A stretch of 64,000 nt of DNA from the NCBI GenBank assembly GCA_016218685.1, contig JACRDD010000035.1, forward strand, positions 30,994 through 94,993, written 5' to 3'. Within the stretch, counting starts at the first letter, position 1. Every line of letters starts with the position of its first letter. Made by a program: the position numbers and the translations under genes. The notes below the pieces were generated by a model, which searched no databases, was not told the DNA's origin, and saw only the letters and a program-made list of their open reading frames with translations. This stretch comes from Desulfobacterales bacterium (GTDB lineage: Bacteria > Desulfobacterota > Desulfobacteria > Desulfobacterales > Desulfosarcinaceae). Of the stretch, positions 1 through 8,148 are shown in pieces.

Positions 1-297
1 GGCGGCGAGGAGTTCGCCATCCTGCTGCCCAACACGGATCTGCTGGGTGCGGCCCAGGTCGCCCAGGAGATCAGGAGTGCGGTCCATGAGCTGATGATCA
101 AGCACCGTGCATCCAAGGCCGGCGAATTTGTGACCTTGAGTTTCGGCGTGGCCTCCCTGCTTCCCGAAGGCGTGGCGCCGGCCAAATCCATTGTGGAGCG
201 CGCCGATTGCGCCCTATACAGAGCCAAGGCCATGGGTCGCGACCGTATCGTCGCCCCGGGGATGGGTGAAGGCGAGGGGCTGCGCTGTAGTTTATAA
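1..297 (+). CDS. Diguanylate cyclase GGDEF domain, C-terminal fragment
   Basis: The reading frame is open from base 1 and starts exactly on GGEEF, the active-site signature of GGDEF diguanylate cyclases, so the N-terminal part including any sensor lies outside the window. The rest fits the second half of the domain: SFGVA strand, then ADCALYRAKAMGRDRI, the usual final helix. GGEEF is a functional variant of the motif, so c-di-GMP synthesis is likely. Only about 98 residues are visible, ending in a short tail. The ORF-track start at 94 is an internal Met, not a real start. It converges on the LysE-type gene with 9 bases between stops. Confidence 0.9.
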   Translation, partial: GGEEFAILLPNTDLLGAAQVAQEIRSAVHELMIKHRASKAGEFVTLSFGVASLLPEGVAPAKSIVERADCALYRAKAMGRDRIVAPGMGEGEGLRCSL

Positions 298-306
298 TCT
301 GGACGG

Positions 307-936
307 TTACCCCCGGTTTGGCCACGCCAGGCTCAACCCCAGCAGGATCAGCGCGCTGCCGGCGATTTTCCCCATGCGCACTTCGGCCCGGGCGTTTCGG
401 CGCAGCCAGGCGCCAATCCATCCGGCGCACAAGCCCACCGTGCCGAAGCAGATCAGAACCAGAATCACGAAAAGAGTCCCGAGCAGGGCCATCTGGAGTT
501 GCGGGCGGCCCTGGGCCGGATCGACGAACTGGGGAAAGAAGGCCAGAAAGAAGATGGCCACCTTGGGGTTGAGGATGTTGGCCAGGATGCTCTGCCGAAA
601 CACGGCCCACCCGCTCATGGGCGCCGCGCCGCCGGTGCCCATGGCCGAGGCAGCGTGCCGGATCATCTGAACGCCCAGGTAGATCAAGTACAGCGCGCCA
701 GCCCACTTCACGATCTGGAAAGCCGTGGCCGAGGCCATCAGCAGGGCCGACAGCCCCAGCACCGCGAACAGCGTGTGGGCGAAGTTGCCCAGGCCAAAGC
801 CGGCCGCTGCGGCCAGGGCCGCCCGGCGGCCCTGGGCCATACCGCGGGTCATGACATAGATGATGTCGGGTCCGGGGGTGAAGATCAACGCAATGGACGC
901 GATGGTGAACAGGCCGATCTGGCTAAAAGAGAGCAT
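307..936 (-). CDS. LysE/RhtB family amino-acid exporter
   Basis: This is an inner-membrane protein of about 209 residues, the normal size for the LysE/RhtB family, which exports amino acids such as lysine, homoserine or threonine. The family signature FTPGPDIIYVMTRG follows the first membrane segment, and about six hydrophobic segments can be seen. I start it at the Met of MLSFSQIG (936), 24 codons inside the ORF-track start, because a GGAAAGAAG-type ribosome site precedes it and family members begin there. It lies downstream of livF on the same strand, after an 85-base gap, so it may be a separate unit. The substrate cannot be read from sequence. Confidence 0.85.
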   Translation of the reverse strand: MLSFSQIGLFTIASIALIFTPGPDIIYVMTRGMAQGRRAALAAAAGFGLGNFAHTLFAVLGLSALLMASATAFQIVKWAGALYLIYLGVQMIRHAASAMGTGGAAPMSGWAVFRQSILANILNPKVAIFFLAFFPQFVDPAQGRPQLQMALLGTLFVILVLICFGTVGLCAGWIGAWLRRNARAEVRMGKIAGSALILLGLSLAWPNRG

Positions 937-1021
937 GCGGACTTCTTTCCGTGGGCATTTGAAACGATTATGCAGTGGTTTATACCCGCCCACGGATCGG
1001 AATAGCAATATTTTGTAGCGC

Positions 1022-1765
1022 CTACATGCCTAGATAGGTTTTGCGCAACACCTCGTCCTTGAGCAACTCCTCGCCCTTGCCTTCAGCGATGATTTTGCCG
1101 GAAGACAAAACGTAGTTGCGGTCGGTCATTTTGAAGACCGTGCTCACCTCCTGCTCCACCAGGAGTACCGTGATCCCCATCTCCTTGATCTCTTTTATCT
1201 TGCGGAACACTTCGGCGCGCATGATGGGCGCCAGGCCCGTTGAGGGTTCGTCGATGCACAGCAGCTTTGGGTTGGACATCAGCGCCCGGCCGATGGCCAG
1301 CATCTGTTGCTCGCCGCCGGATAAGGTTCCCGACACCTGGGCCGAACGTTCCTTGAGCCGGGGAAAGAGCTGGAAGACGTTGCGCAGGTTCTCTTGGATC
1401 TCTTCTTTGTTCTTGAGCAGGTAGGCCCCGGCGTGCAGGTTTTCCAGAACGCTCATCTCCTTGAAGGGCCGCCGGCGCTCGGGGCAGTGGATCAGGCCCA
1501 TTTCGGCGATGCGGTGGGCCGGTGTGCGTTCGATGCGTTTGCCCATGAACTCCACCGTGCCCTGCATGGAGACGCCTTCGTCGCTGCCGCGGTGGATGCT
1601 GCGCTCCCAGGTAACCAACCCGGTGATGGCCCGCAAGGTGGTGGATTTGCCGGCGCCGTTGGGGCCCACCAGGCTGACCAGCTCGCCTTCGTTGACTTTC
1701 AGGCTGATGTCGTTGATGATCATCGCCTTGTCGTAATTGACCGTCAGATTATTGATTTCCAGCAC
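1022..1765 (-). CDS. livF: Branched-chain amino-acid-type ABC transporter ATPase LivF
   Basis: This is one of the two cytoplasmic ATPases of a LIV/HAAT-type importer. The 247 residues carry a Walker A (GPNGAGKST, near residue 35), the signature LSGGEQQMLAIGRALM and a Walker B ending in CIDEPSTGL. The order and length fit LivF rather than LivG. It is the last transporter gene of the livKHM-ligase-livGF operon and begins one base after livG ends. The segment after Walker A (SIHRGSDEGVSMQG) is slightly longer than in many LivF proteins. The accompanying acyl-CoA ligase suggests the cargo is a carboxylic acid rather than leucine; this is inference. Confidence 0.92.
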   Translation of the reverse strand: MLEINNLTVNYDKAMIINDISLKVNEGELVSLVGPNGAGKSTTLRAITGLVTWERSIHRGSDEGVSMQGTVEFMGKRIERTPAHRIAEMGLIHCPERRRPFKEMSVLENLHAGAYLLKNKEEIQENLRNVFQLFPRLKERSAQVSGTLSGGEQQMLAIGRALMSNPKLLCIDEPSTGLAPIMRAEVFRKIKEIKEMGITVLLVEQEVSTVFKMTDRNYVLSSGKIIAEGKGEELLKDEVLRKTYLGM

Positions 1766-1766
1766 C

Positions 1767-2534
1767 TTAGATCTCTCCTTTGCCCAGGTAGCATTCGATC
1801 ACGGCAGGGTGTTGGACCACTTCCGCGGGCGAGCATTGGGCCACGACTTCACCGTAATTGAGGACGATGACGCGGTCCACGATTTTCATCAGGGCTTGCA
1901 GTTTGTGCTCGATGATGATCATGGCCGGGCCTTCGCTGTGCAGCCGGCCGAAGCGTCCGCCCTTGTGCAAGCGTTTGACCGATTTGGCCATCAGGTCGGT
2001 TTCGGCCGGGCTCAGGCCGCCGAAGGGCTCGTCGAGCAGCAGCAATTCGGGCTCGGTGGCGATGGCCCGGGCCACCTCCAGGCGCTTGAGGTCGCCCTGG
2101 GAGAGGGTCGAGGCCTTTTCCAGGGCCATGTCCGAGATGCCGGCGAACTCCAGGGCATCCATGGCCTTGGCTTCGATGCGCTTGACCCATTCGCCGGTCT
2201 TCATGGAGCGCGGCGAAAGGCACGACACCATGACGTTGGCGATGATCGGCAACCGCCGGAACGGGCGCATGTTCTGGAAGGTGCCGGCAATGCCCAGGTT
2301 GACGATGTCCCACACCTTCATGCGGGTGATGTCCTGGCCCTTGAAGCGCACCGCGCCGCTGTCCGGCTTGAGGATGCCGGTGATCAGGCGCAGCAAGGTG
2401 GTCTTGCCGGCGCCGTTGGGGCCGATCAGACCCACGATCTCGTCCCGGGCGATGCTGAAACTGACGTCGTTGGTGGCCTTCAATCCGCCGAACCCCTTGC
2501 TCAGGTGGGCGACCTCCAAAAAAGGTGCGGTCAT
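1767..2534 (-). CDS. livG: Branched-chain amino-acid-type ABC transporter ATPase LivG
   Basis: This is the second ATPase of the importer, 255 residues. It has Walker A GPNGAGKTT near residue 38, the LivG-like sequence GTFQNMRPFRRL, the signature LSQGDLKRLEVARAIA, and Walker B LLLLDEPFGGL followed by the H-loop IIIEHKL. The C-terminal region ending ECYLGKGEI is the conserved LivG tail. The gene is packed between the acyl-CoA ligase, whose stop is one base upstream of its start, and livF, so the three are surely co-translated. A short insertion (HKGGRFGRLHSEGPAM) before the H-loop is a minor oddity. Confidence 0.92.
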   Translation of the reverse strand: MTAPFLEVAHLSKGFGGLKATNDVSFSIARDEIVGLIGPNGAGKTTLLRLITGILKPDSGAVRFKGQDITRMKVWDIVNLGIAGTFQNMRPFRRLPIIANVMVSCLSPRSMKTGEWVKRIEAKAMDALEFAGISDMALEKASTLSQGDLKRLEVARAIATEPELLLLDEPFGGLSPAETDLMAKSVKRLHKGGRFGRLHSEGPAMIIIEHKLQALMKIVDRVIVLNYGEVVAQCSPAEVVQHPAVIECYLGKGEI

Positions 2535-2535
2535 A

Positions 2536-4242
2536 TCAGATCTCCTCCGCCTCTTCGCGCAGTTCGCGGCGCGAGACCTTGCCCACGTCGGTCTTGGGCA
2601 ATTCCCCCCGGAACTCCACGATGCCGGGGACTTTGTAATGGGCCATGTTCTGCTTGCAGAACGCGATGATCTCTTCCTCGGAAATCTTGCCGCGGGCCTC
2701 GCTTTGCAGCACCACGTAGGCCTTGATGAGCTGGCCCACCTTGGGATCGGGCACGCCCACCACGCCGGCCGCCTTGACCTGGGGATGCATGTAGAGCACT
2801 TCTTCCACGTGACGGGCGAAGACCGAATAGCCCTTGTGCTTGATCAGGTCGCGCTTGCGGTCGAAGAAGTGGAAGTAGCCCTCTTCGTCCATGCGCACCA
2901 GGTCGCCGGTGCGCATCCAGCGCTTGCCGTCGATCTCGATGAAGGTTTCCGCGTTGGCGTCGGGCCGCTTCCAGTAGCCGAGCATGACGTTGGGGCCGCT
3001 TAAAATCAATTCACCTTCCTGATTCACGGGCTTGAAGCTGAGGTCATCCATGTCGATCACGGCGGCATCCATCCCACAGATGGGCATGCCGAACGAGCCC
3101 TTCTTGGGACGGTTGTAAGGATTGCCGTGGCTGATGGAGGTGCATTCGGTCATGCCGAAGCCTTCCAGGATGGGGATGCCGGTGCGCCGTTCCCACCCTT
3201 CGGCGGTGGAGTCGTGCAGCGTATCCGCGCCCGAAACCACGATCTTCAATTTCTTCCAGTTGACCCGCCCGGTTTTTTCATGCTCCTTCAGATATTCATA
3301 CAGCGTGGGCACGCCATAGAAGGCCGAGGCCTGATAGCGTTCCACGGCATCCAGAATCTCTTCGATGTCCGGGGTGGTGAACAGCACCAGGGTGTGGCCC
3401 TGGGTCAGGCCCGAGAGCATCAACACCGCCTGGCCGTAGATGTGAAAGAGCGGCAGGAAGGCGATCACGGTCTCGTTGCCCTCCTGGACAAAGGGCCACC
3501 AGGCTTTGCCCATCACATAGATGGCCACCATGTTGCGGTGGGTCAGCATGGCGGCCTTGGGCAGACCGGTGGTGCCGCCGGTGTAGGGCAGGGCGGCGAT
3601 ATCCTTGGCGGGATCGAACTGGATGGCCGGCGGCGTGCCTTTGGCGGCGATGAAATCTTTGAAGACGTGCAGGCCCAGGCGCTTGATTTCGTCGGCCGTG
3701 GGTGGCTTGAGGCCCTGATAGGCCTTGCTGATCATCTTCTTGGCAAAGGCGCGTTTGAGCAGCGGCAGAAAATCCCCCAGATTGGAGATGATGATGTTGT
3801 CCAGTTTGGCCCCCGCGCGTTCGACGTTGGCATAGAGCATGTCTTCGCAGATGATGGTGCGCGCCTCGCTGTCTTCCAGTTGGTGCTTGACCTCTTTGCT
3901 GGTGTAGACCGGGCTGACCGGGGTCACCTTGGCGCCGGCCTTCAAAGCCCCGAAGTAGCTGATGACGAACTGGGGCGAATTGAGCAGGTAGATGGCCACC
4001 GTGTCGCCCTTCTTGACCCCCAGGCCGGCCAGGGCCGCGGCGCAGCGGTTGACCATGTCGATCAGTTCACCGTAGGAGATCTTGCGACCGTAGAAGACCA
4101 GGGCGGTTTTCTTCTTGAATTTTTCGGCGGTACGGTCGAGCAGGTCGGGAACCGAGACGTTGGGGATCTCCACGTCGGGTGCCACATCCTCGGGGTAAAA
4201 TTTGAGCCACGGCTTGCTGGTGTAGAGCTCTTTTGCATCCAT
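2536..4242 (-). CDS. Long-chain-fatty-acid/aryl-CoA ligase (AMP-binding) inside the liv operon
   Basis: The 568-residue protein is an ANL-superfamily acyl-CoA ligase. It activates a carboxylic acid with ATP and CoA through an acyl-adenylate. Visible motifs are the P-loop PYTGGTTGLPKAAMLTH, GFGMTECTS, the TGDLVRMDEEGYFHF hinge region and the C-terminal catalytic lysine in KTDVGKVSRREL. Size and similarity fit FadD-like long-chain ligases, but aromatic-acid ligases look alike and the substrate is unknown. It lies between livM and livG in a transporter operon, which implies that acids entering through the importer are immediately trapped as CoA thioesters. It starts at ATG 4242. Confidence 0.9.
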   Translation of the reverse strand: MDAKELYTSKPWLKFYPEDVAPDVEIPNVSVPDLLDRTAEKFKKKTALVFYGRKISYGELIDMVNRCAAALAGLGVKKGDTVAIYLLNSPQFVISYFGALKAGAKVTPVSPVYTSKEVKHQLEDSEARTIICEDMLYANVERAGAKLDNIIISNLGDFLPLLKRAFAKKMISKAYQGLKPPTADEIKRLGLHVFKDFIAAKGTPPAIQFDPAKDIAALPYTGGTTGLPKAAMLTHRNMVAIYVMGKAWWPFVQEGNETVIAFLPLFHIYGQAVLMLSGLTQGHTLVLFTTPDIEEILDAVERYQASAFYGVPTLYEYLKEHEKTGRVNWKKLKIVVSGADTLHDSTAEGWERRTGIPILEGFGMTECTSISHGNPYNRPKKGSFGMPICGMDAAVIDMDDLSFKPVNQEGELILSGPNVMLGYWKRPDANAETFIEIDGKRWMRTGDLVRMDEEGYFHFFDRKRDLIKHKGYSVFARHVEEVLYMHPQVKAAGVVGVPDPKVGQLIKAYVVLQSEARGKISEEEIIAFCKQNMAHYKVPGIVEFRGELPKTDVGKVSRRELREEAEEI

Positions 4243-4294
4243 TGTCCTATGTCCCTCCTGGTTCTATGCGGAGCCGCCTGAGCGGCACAACGGT

Positions 4295-5335
4295 TCAATG
4301 TATTTGCGCGGCGCAGACGCGGCAGACTTTGCGCGTGGCGATGTTGCGGATTTTGCAGCGCGGGCACTCGTGTTCCACTTTGCTGCGCAACCACGGCAGC
4401 AGGCCGCCCGGCATGTAGAGCAGGATGACCAGGACCACTATGGCGAACATCAGTTGCCGGATCTCGGGCAGCATTCGGAACAGCTCCAACATGGGAAAGA
4501 GGATGAACACAGCGCCCACCGGCCCCCAGATGGTGACCATGCCGCCGAAGACGCACCAGATGACCACTTGGAAGGACATGCCCACCTCCAGGGTCGAAGG
4601 ACCCGCGATGCGCATAAAGTGGGCGTAAAGACCGCCGGCCAAACCGGCGAAAAAGCCGCTGAGGCAAAAGGCGATCAATTTGTACTTGGTGGTATTGATG
4701 CCGGCGGCCTTGACGGCCAGCTCGTCTTCGCGGATGGCGTGGAAGATGATGCCCATCTTGGAATCGGTGATCTTCCACATGATGCTGACCAGCACCAGCA
4801 TGGCGATGACCACGATGTAATAGTTGGCGATGCGCGACATGGCCAGGCGGCTCAATCCGGAGATACCCAGTTCACCGCCGGTCAGGGTGGGAAAGGCGAA
4901 GACCAGTCCCATCAAAATGATCGGGAAGGCCAGGGTGGTGAGCGCCAGGTAGGTGCCGCGCAGCCGCAGGCAGGGAATGCCCACGGTCAGGCCCGCGGCC
5001 ACCGCAGCCACGGCCCCCAGGGGAATGCTGGCCCAGGGCGGCATGCCGGTCTCCCGGTTGAGGATGGCCGCTCCATAAGCGCCCACGCCGAAGAACAGGG
5101 CGTGGCCGAAGTTGACCTGGCCGGTGAAGCCCGAGAGCAGATCCCAACTGGCGGCGAAGATGGCGAAGATGCTCGATAGTATCAGCACCCGCAGCAGGTA
5201 GGGATCGTCCACCAGCAAAGGGATGAGGAGCAGGGTCACGAAAAAGATCAGGACCGCGACCCGGCTGGGAAGGACCAGGATTTCGTTTTTCAACAGGGTG
5301 TAGAACTTGCGAAGGTAGTAACGCAGCAGATTCAT
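4295..5335 (-). CDS. livM: LIV-type ABC transporter permease LivM with a C-terminal zinc-ribbon-like tail
   Basis: This membrane permease has about 346 residues and many hydrophobic segments. It contains the LivM signature LSGFTGQVNFGHALFFGVGAYG and the cytoplasmic loop REDELAVKAAGINTTKYKL that contacts the ATPases. I start it at MNLLRYYLRKFY (5335); the 78-codon upstream extension in the ORF track overlaps livH and is shadow. After the last membrane segment the protein ends in EHECPRCKIRNIATRKVCRV plus CAAQIH, giving two CxxC pairs 10 residues apart. This looks like a small zinc ribbon, not usual for LivM. It pairs with LivH in the operon. Confidence 0.92.
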   Translation of the reverse strand: MNLLRYYLRKFYTLLKNEILVLPSRVAVLIFFVTLLLIPLLVDDPYLLRVLILSSIFAIFAASWDLLSGFTGQVNFGHALFFGVGAYGAAILNRETGMPPWASIPLGAVAAVAAGLTVGIPCLRLRGTYLALTTLAFPIILMGLVFAFPTLTGGELGISGLSRLAMSRIANYYIVVIAMLVLVSIMWKITDSKMGIIFHAIREDELAVKAAGINTTKYKLIAFCLSGFFAGLAGGLYAHFMRIAGPSTLEVGMSFQVVIWCVFGGMVTIWGPVGAVFILFPMLELFRMLPEIRQLMFAIVVLVILLYMPGGLLPWLRSKVEHECPRCKIRNIATRKVCRVCAAQIH

Positions 5336-5337
5336 GG

Positions 5338-6207
5338 TTATCTCTCTTCTTCGAATTGAACGCCGAACAGTCCGGCGGGCCGGACCAGAAGCACCAGGAT
5401 CATGATCGAGAGGGCCACGGCGCCCTTGAGGAAGGCGCCCGCCGGGATCAGGAAAACCACCAGCGCCTCGGCAAAACCCAGGATGAAGGCCGCATAGAAA
5501 CTGCCCTTGATGCTGCCCATGCCGCCGAGGACCACCACCGCCATCATCATGATCAGGGGATGGTTCCACATGAACGGCTCCACCGTGGTCAGGGGCACGA
5601 TCACCGCGCCGGTGGCGGCGGCCAGACCCACGGAGATGAGTACAGCCATCATGGCCACGCGGCTTTCGTCCATGCCCATGAGATTGGCCACTTCACGGTC
5701 CTGGGCCGTGGCGCGGATGGCCAGGCCCAGCTTGGTGTGCAGCAAAAAGAGGCGCATCAACCCCAGCATCACCAGCACCGAGGCGAAGGTGAGCAGTTGC
5801 TGGTAGAACACCTTGACGCCGAATATGGACGTATAGCCCTTAATCAAGGCCGGCACGCTCAGGTAATCGCCCGTGAAGATCAGCATCATGACCTCTTGAA
5901 AGGCGATGGCCAGGGCGATGGTGCCGATCAGCACCGCCTGCTCATGCTCGCGGATCGGTTTGATGAAGAGCGTGTAGGCGATGTAGCCTAGGAAGGTGAC
6001 GAAGACGATCGCGGCGAGCATGGCGCTCACCGGATTGAAGCCCATGCGGTAGGTGGTAAAGTAGATACAGTAGGCCGCCACCATGTAAAAGGCCGTGTGG
6101 GCGATGTTGACGATGCGAGCTACGCCGAAGATCAGCGAAAAGCCGATGGCCAGCATCGCGTACGTACTGCCGTTGATCAGGCTGGTGATCAGGATGTCGA
6201 ATACCAT
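5338..6207 (-). CDS. livH: LIV-type ABC transporter permease LivH
   Basis: This is the second integral-membrane permease, about 289 residues and strongly hydrophobic. It has the family opening INGSTYAMLAIGFSLIFG and the loop ATAQDREVANLMGMD that engages the ATPase subunits, followed by GGMGSIKGSFYAAFILG. The start is MVFDILITSL at 6207, preceded by GAGGT at good distance; the upstream 15 codons of the ORF track are not needed. It ends two bases before the livM start codon and follows livK after an 87-base gap. It forms the membrane pore with LivM. Confidence 0.93.
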   Translation of the reverse strand: MVFDILITSLINGSTYAMLAIGFSLIFGVARIVNIAHTAFYMVAAYCIYFTTYRMGFNPVSAMLAAIVFVTFLGYIAYTLFIKPIREHEQAVLIGTIALAIAFQEVMMLIFTGDYLSVPALIKGYTSIFGVKVFYQQLLTFASVLVMLGLMRLFLLHTKLGLAIRATAQDREVANLMGMDESRVAMMAVLISVGLAAATGAVIVPLTTVEPFMWNHPLIMMMAVVVLGGMGSIKGSFYAAFILGFAEALVVFLIPAGAFLKGAVALSIMILVLLVRPAGLFGVQFEEER

Positions 6208-6294
6208 AATACCTCGTTGCGCGGAGCGGGCCGGCCACCCCGGTCGCGGCACTGGCGACCGGGGTGGTGGCTTGATCCTGTGGGAGAGGAGGGT

Positions 6295-7611
6295 TTACTT
6301 TTTGTAGGCGGCCTCGACCCAGGGCGGAATTTTGTAGTCGATGATGCCTTTATAGGTGATTTCGGGCGCATCTTCCGAGGCCTTCCACTTGTTGGGCCAT
6401 ACGCCCACCAGCTTGCCGGCTTGCCACTGGCCGCCCATGCTGGTCAGGTATCCCGGCCCCCAGGTCAGGTCGTGGGTCTGGCGCCCCTGCTCGTCCTTAT
6501 AGTATTTGGCGATGCCCGAGGGAACCATGGCGGTGCTCTCTTCCAACACCGGCACAATCTTATCCGCGTCCAGCGTGCCCGATTTTTCGATAGCCGGCAC
6601 AAGGGAGTGCACGATGGCCGAATAAGTATCCGCCGTGTAGGTGGGGGTCTCTCCGTATTTCTTGACGTAGGTGGTGATGAACGGTTTGGTCAGTTCGTTG
6701 TACTCCACGCCCTGGGTGTAGGTGGCCATGGTGAATACATATTCACCCAGGCCCTGGGTGGCTTCCCAGAAACCGTCCTTCTGGGCCTCCACATTGATGC
6801 CGACCTGTACCGCCGGGATCTTCAGCTCGCCGGCCTGGCGGGCGAAGGGAATGCCCACGGAAGATGAGAAGATGGTGAAGATCATCTGGGCGCCGGAGCG
6901 CTGGATGGCGGACAGTTCGGCGGTCACATCGGTGGCGACCGAAGACGGCCGCCAGATGCCGGCCACTTCCATGCCGATTTTAGGCAGGTAACCTTCGGTG
7001 GCGCTGACCATGGGATCGGCCCACATGGCTTTCTCGGCCACGATGGCCACCTTGAGTGCGGGGATGTTGAGTTTGGACTTGAGCAGATCGCCTACGTATT
7101 TCAGGTGCAGGAAGCTGGTCTTGACCAGGAACTTGGAATTGAAGGGCGTGCCGCGGAAGAAGTATTTATAGGTATCGTAGTTTTGGGCTACGCGTTCGCA
7201 CAGCTCGGGATGGGCCGCGCCGCAACCGATGAAGATCTTCTTGTACTCCATGGCGATGTCCTGCATGGCCAGCACCGCTTCCGTGCGGAAGCCGCCCACC
7301 ACGAAGTCCACCTTGTGCTTGGTCATGAGCAGTTCCATGGCGTTGGTGGCGTCGGTGACGTTGAGGAATTCATTGGAGTCGGCTTGCACCAGCTCGATCT
7401 TCATCATCTTTTTGCCGACCTTGACCCCGCCCTTGGCGTTGATCTCATCGGCCGCCATGGTGGCGCCGTTCCAGTGCCCCTTGCCCTGCACGAACTGCAT
7501 GGGGCCGATGACGCCGATTTTGATCGTGTCGGCCGCCCAAGCGGATGCTCCGAAGGTCCAGGCGATCGCCGCCATCATGATCACGACCCATAAAAGTCTC
7601 TTGCCTTTCAT
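6295..7611 (-). CDS. livK: Periplasmic substrate-binding protein of the LIV-type importer (LivK family)
   Basis: A secreted binding protein of about 438 residues. Translation starts at MKGKRLLWVV (7611) behind AAGGAGAG; the 72-codon extension in the track precedes the ribosome site and is not translated. A signal peptide runs to about residue 26 (GASAWA, then ADTIKIG). The mature part has the type-1 periplasmic-binding fold seen in LivK/AmiC proteins (IKIGVIGPMQFVQG; NGATMAADEINAKGGV). Length and divergence from E. coli LivK, and the ligase in the operon, point to an organic-acid ligand. It is the first gene after the promoter at 7862-7891. Confidence 0.9.
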   Translation of the reverse strand: MKGKRLLWVVIMMAAIAWTFGASAWAADTIKIGVIGPMQFVQGKGHWNGATMAADEINAKGGVKVGKKMMKIELVQADSNEFLNVTDATNAMELLMTKHKVDFVVGGFRTEAVLAMQDIAMEYKKIFIGCGAAHPELCERVAQNYDTYKYFFRGTPFNSKFLVKTSFLHLKYVGDLLKSKLNIPALKVAIVAEKAMWADPMVSATEGYLPKIGMEVAGIWRPSSVATDVTAELSAIQRSGAQMIFTIFSSSVGIPFARQAGELKIPAVQVGINVEAQKDGFWEATQGLGEYVFTMATYTQGVEYNELTKPFITTYVKKYGETPTYTADTYSAIVHSLVPAIEKSGTLDADKIVPVLEESTAMVPSGIAKYYKDEQGRQTHDLTWGPGYLTSMGGQWQAGKLVGVWPNKWKASEDAPEITYKGIIDYKIPPWVEAAYKK

Positions 7612-7861
7612 AATCTCTCCTTTCGCTCGTGAGTAACACGGGGTTGCCGTTTGCCGGCCTGCCGGCCGAATTTCGGTTTTTGTGGATGAAGGACAAGGTA
7701 ACGGTGGAGGGGGCGCCCGATCGGTGCCCATTACCTTGGGTGGGTGGTCGGCCAATGGTACAAGTCCTTGGTTGAAAGGTTCAAACCAGCACAGACGCTC
7801 GCAACGGGATTCGGTATGCCCGCACACAATAAGAAACTGAACTCCATTCAGTATTTAAATT

Positions 7862-7891
7862 TTTGTATGCCAAGCCCGGCAAGGTTGTCAA
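7862..7891 (-). promoter_or_regulatory. Sigma70-like promoter for the livK operon
   Basis: On the minus strand a perfect -35 TTGACA (7886-7891) is followed after 18 bases by TACAAA (7862-7867). This would give a leader of about 240 bases before livK, which is long. No experimental start is known. Confidence 0.5.
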
Positions 7892-8096
7892 CAGCTTGTC
7901 GCGAAAAGGTCGCTGCTCACAAAGCGCTTTAATGCTTTAAATACAAGCAAATTATACCAATTACGGAGGGTTGTGGAATTCGAGGATGGAAAATCGTGTT
8001 CGTAAAAAGAGCGATCGTTCTATCGGCGGCGCAACTAGGCACCGGCGGACAGTTCTCAATTGTACCCGTTTATGGCAAAGGCGGGAAGGGGGTTGT

Positions 8097-8122
8097 CCGG
8101 AGGCGCCCGCAGGTGCCTCCGG
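8097..8122 (-). terminator. Inverted repeat after the acyl-CoA synthetase gene, possible terminator
   Basis: CCGGAGGC and GCCTCCGG form an 8-bp stem around a 10-base loop, 26 bases past the stop codon on the minus strand. No T run follows on that strand, so intrinsic termination is doubtful. Confidence 0.35.
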
Positions 8123-8148
8123 AATACAATGCAGGTCGCGCCAGGCGG

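Larger units (their letters stand above)
7612..8148. other. Intergenic stretch between livK and the acyl-CoA synthetase gene
   Basis: No convincing gene is seen. It holds the livK leader and promoter (minus strand), a perfect 10-base palindrome AAAGCGCTTT near 7920 and, next to the synthetase stop, the inverted repeat at 8097-8122. The short ORFs in the track here lack ribosome sites and recognisable protein sequence. Confidence 0.6.
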
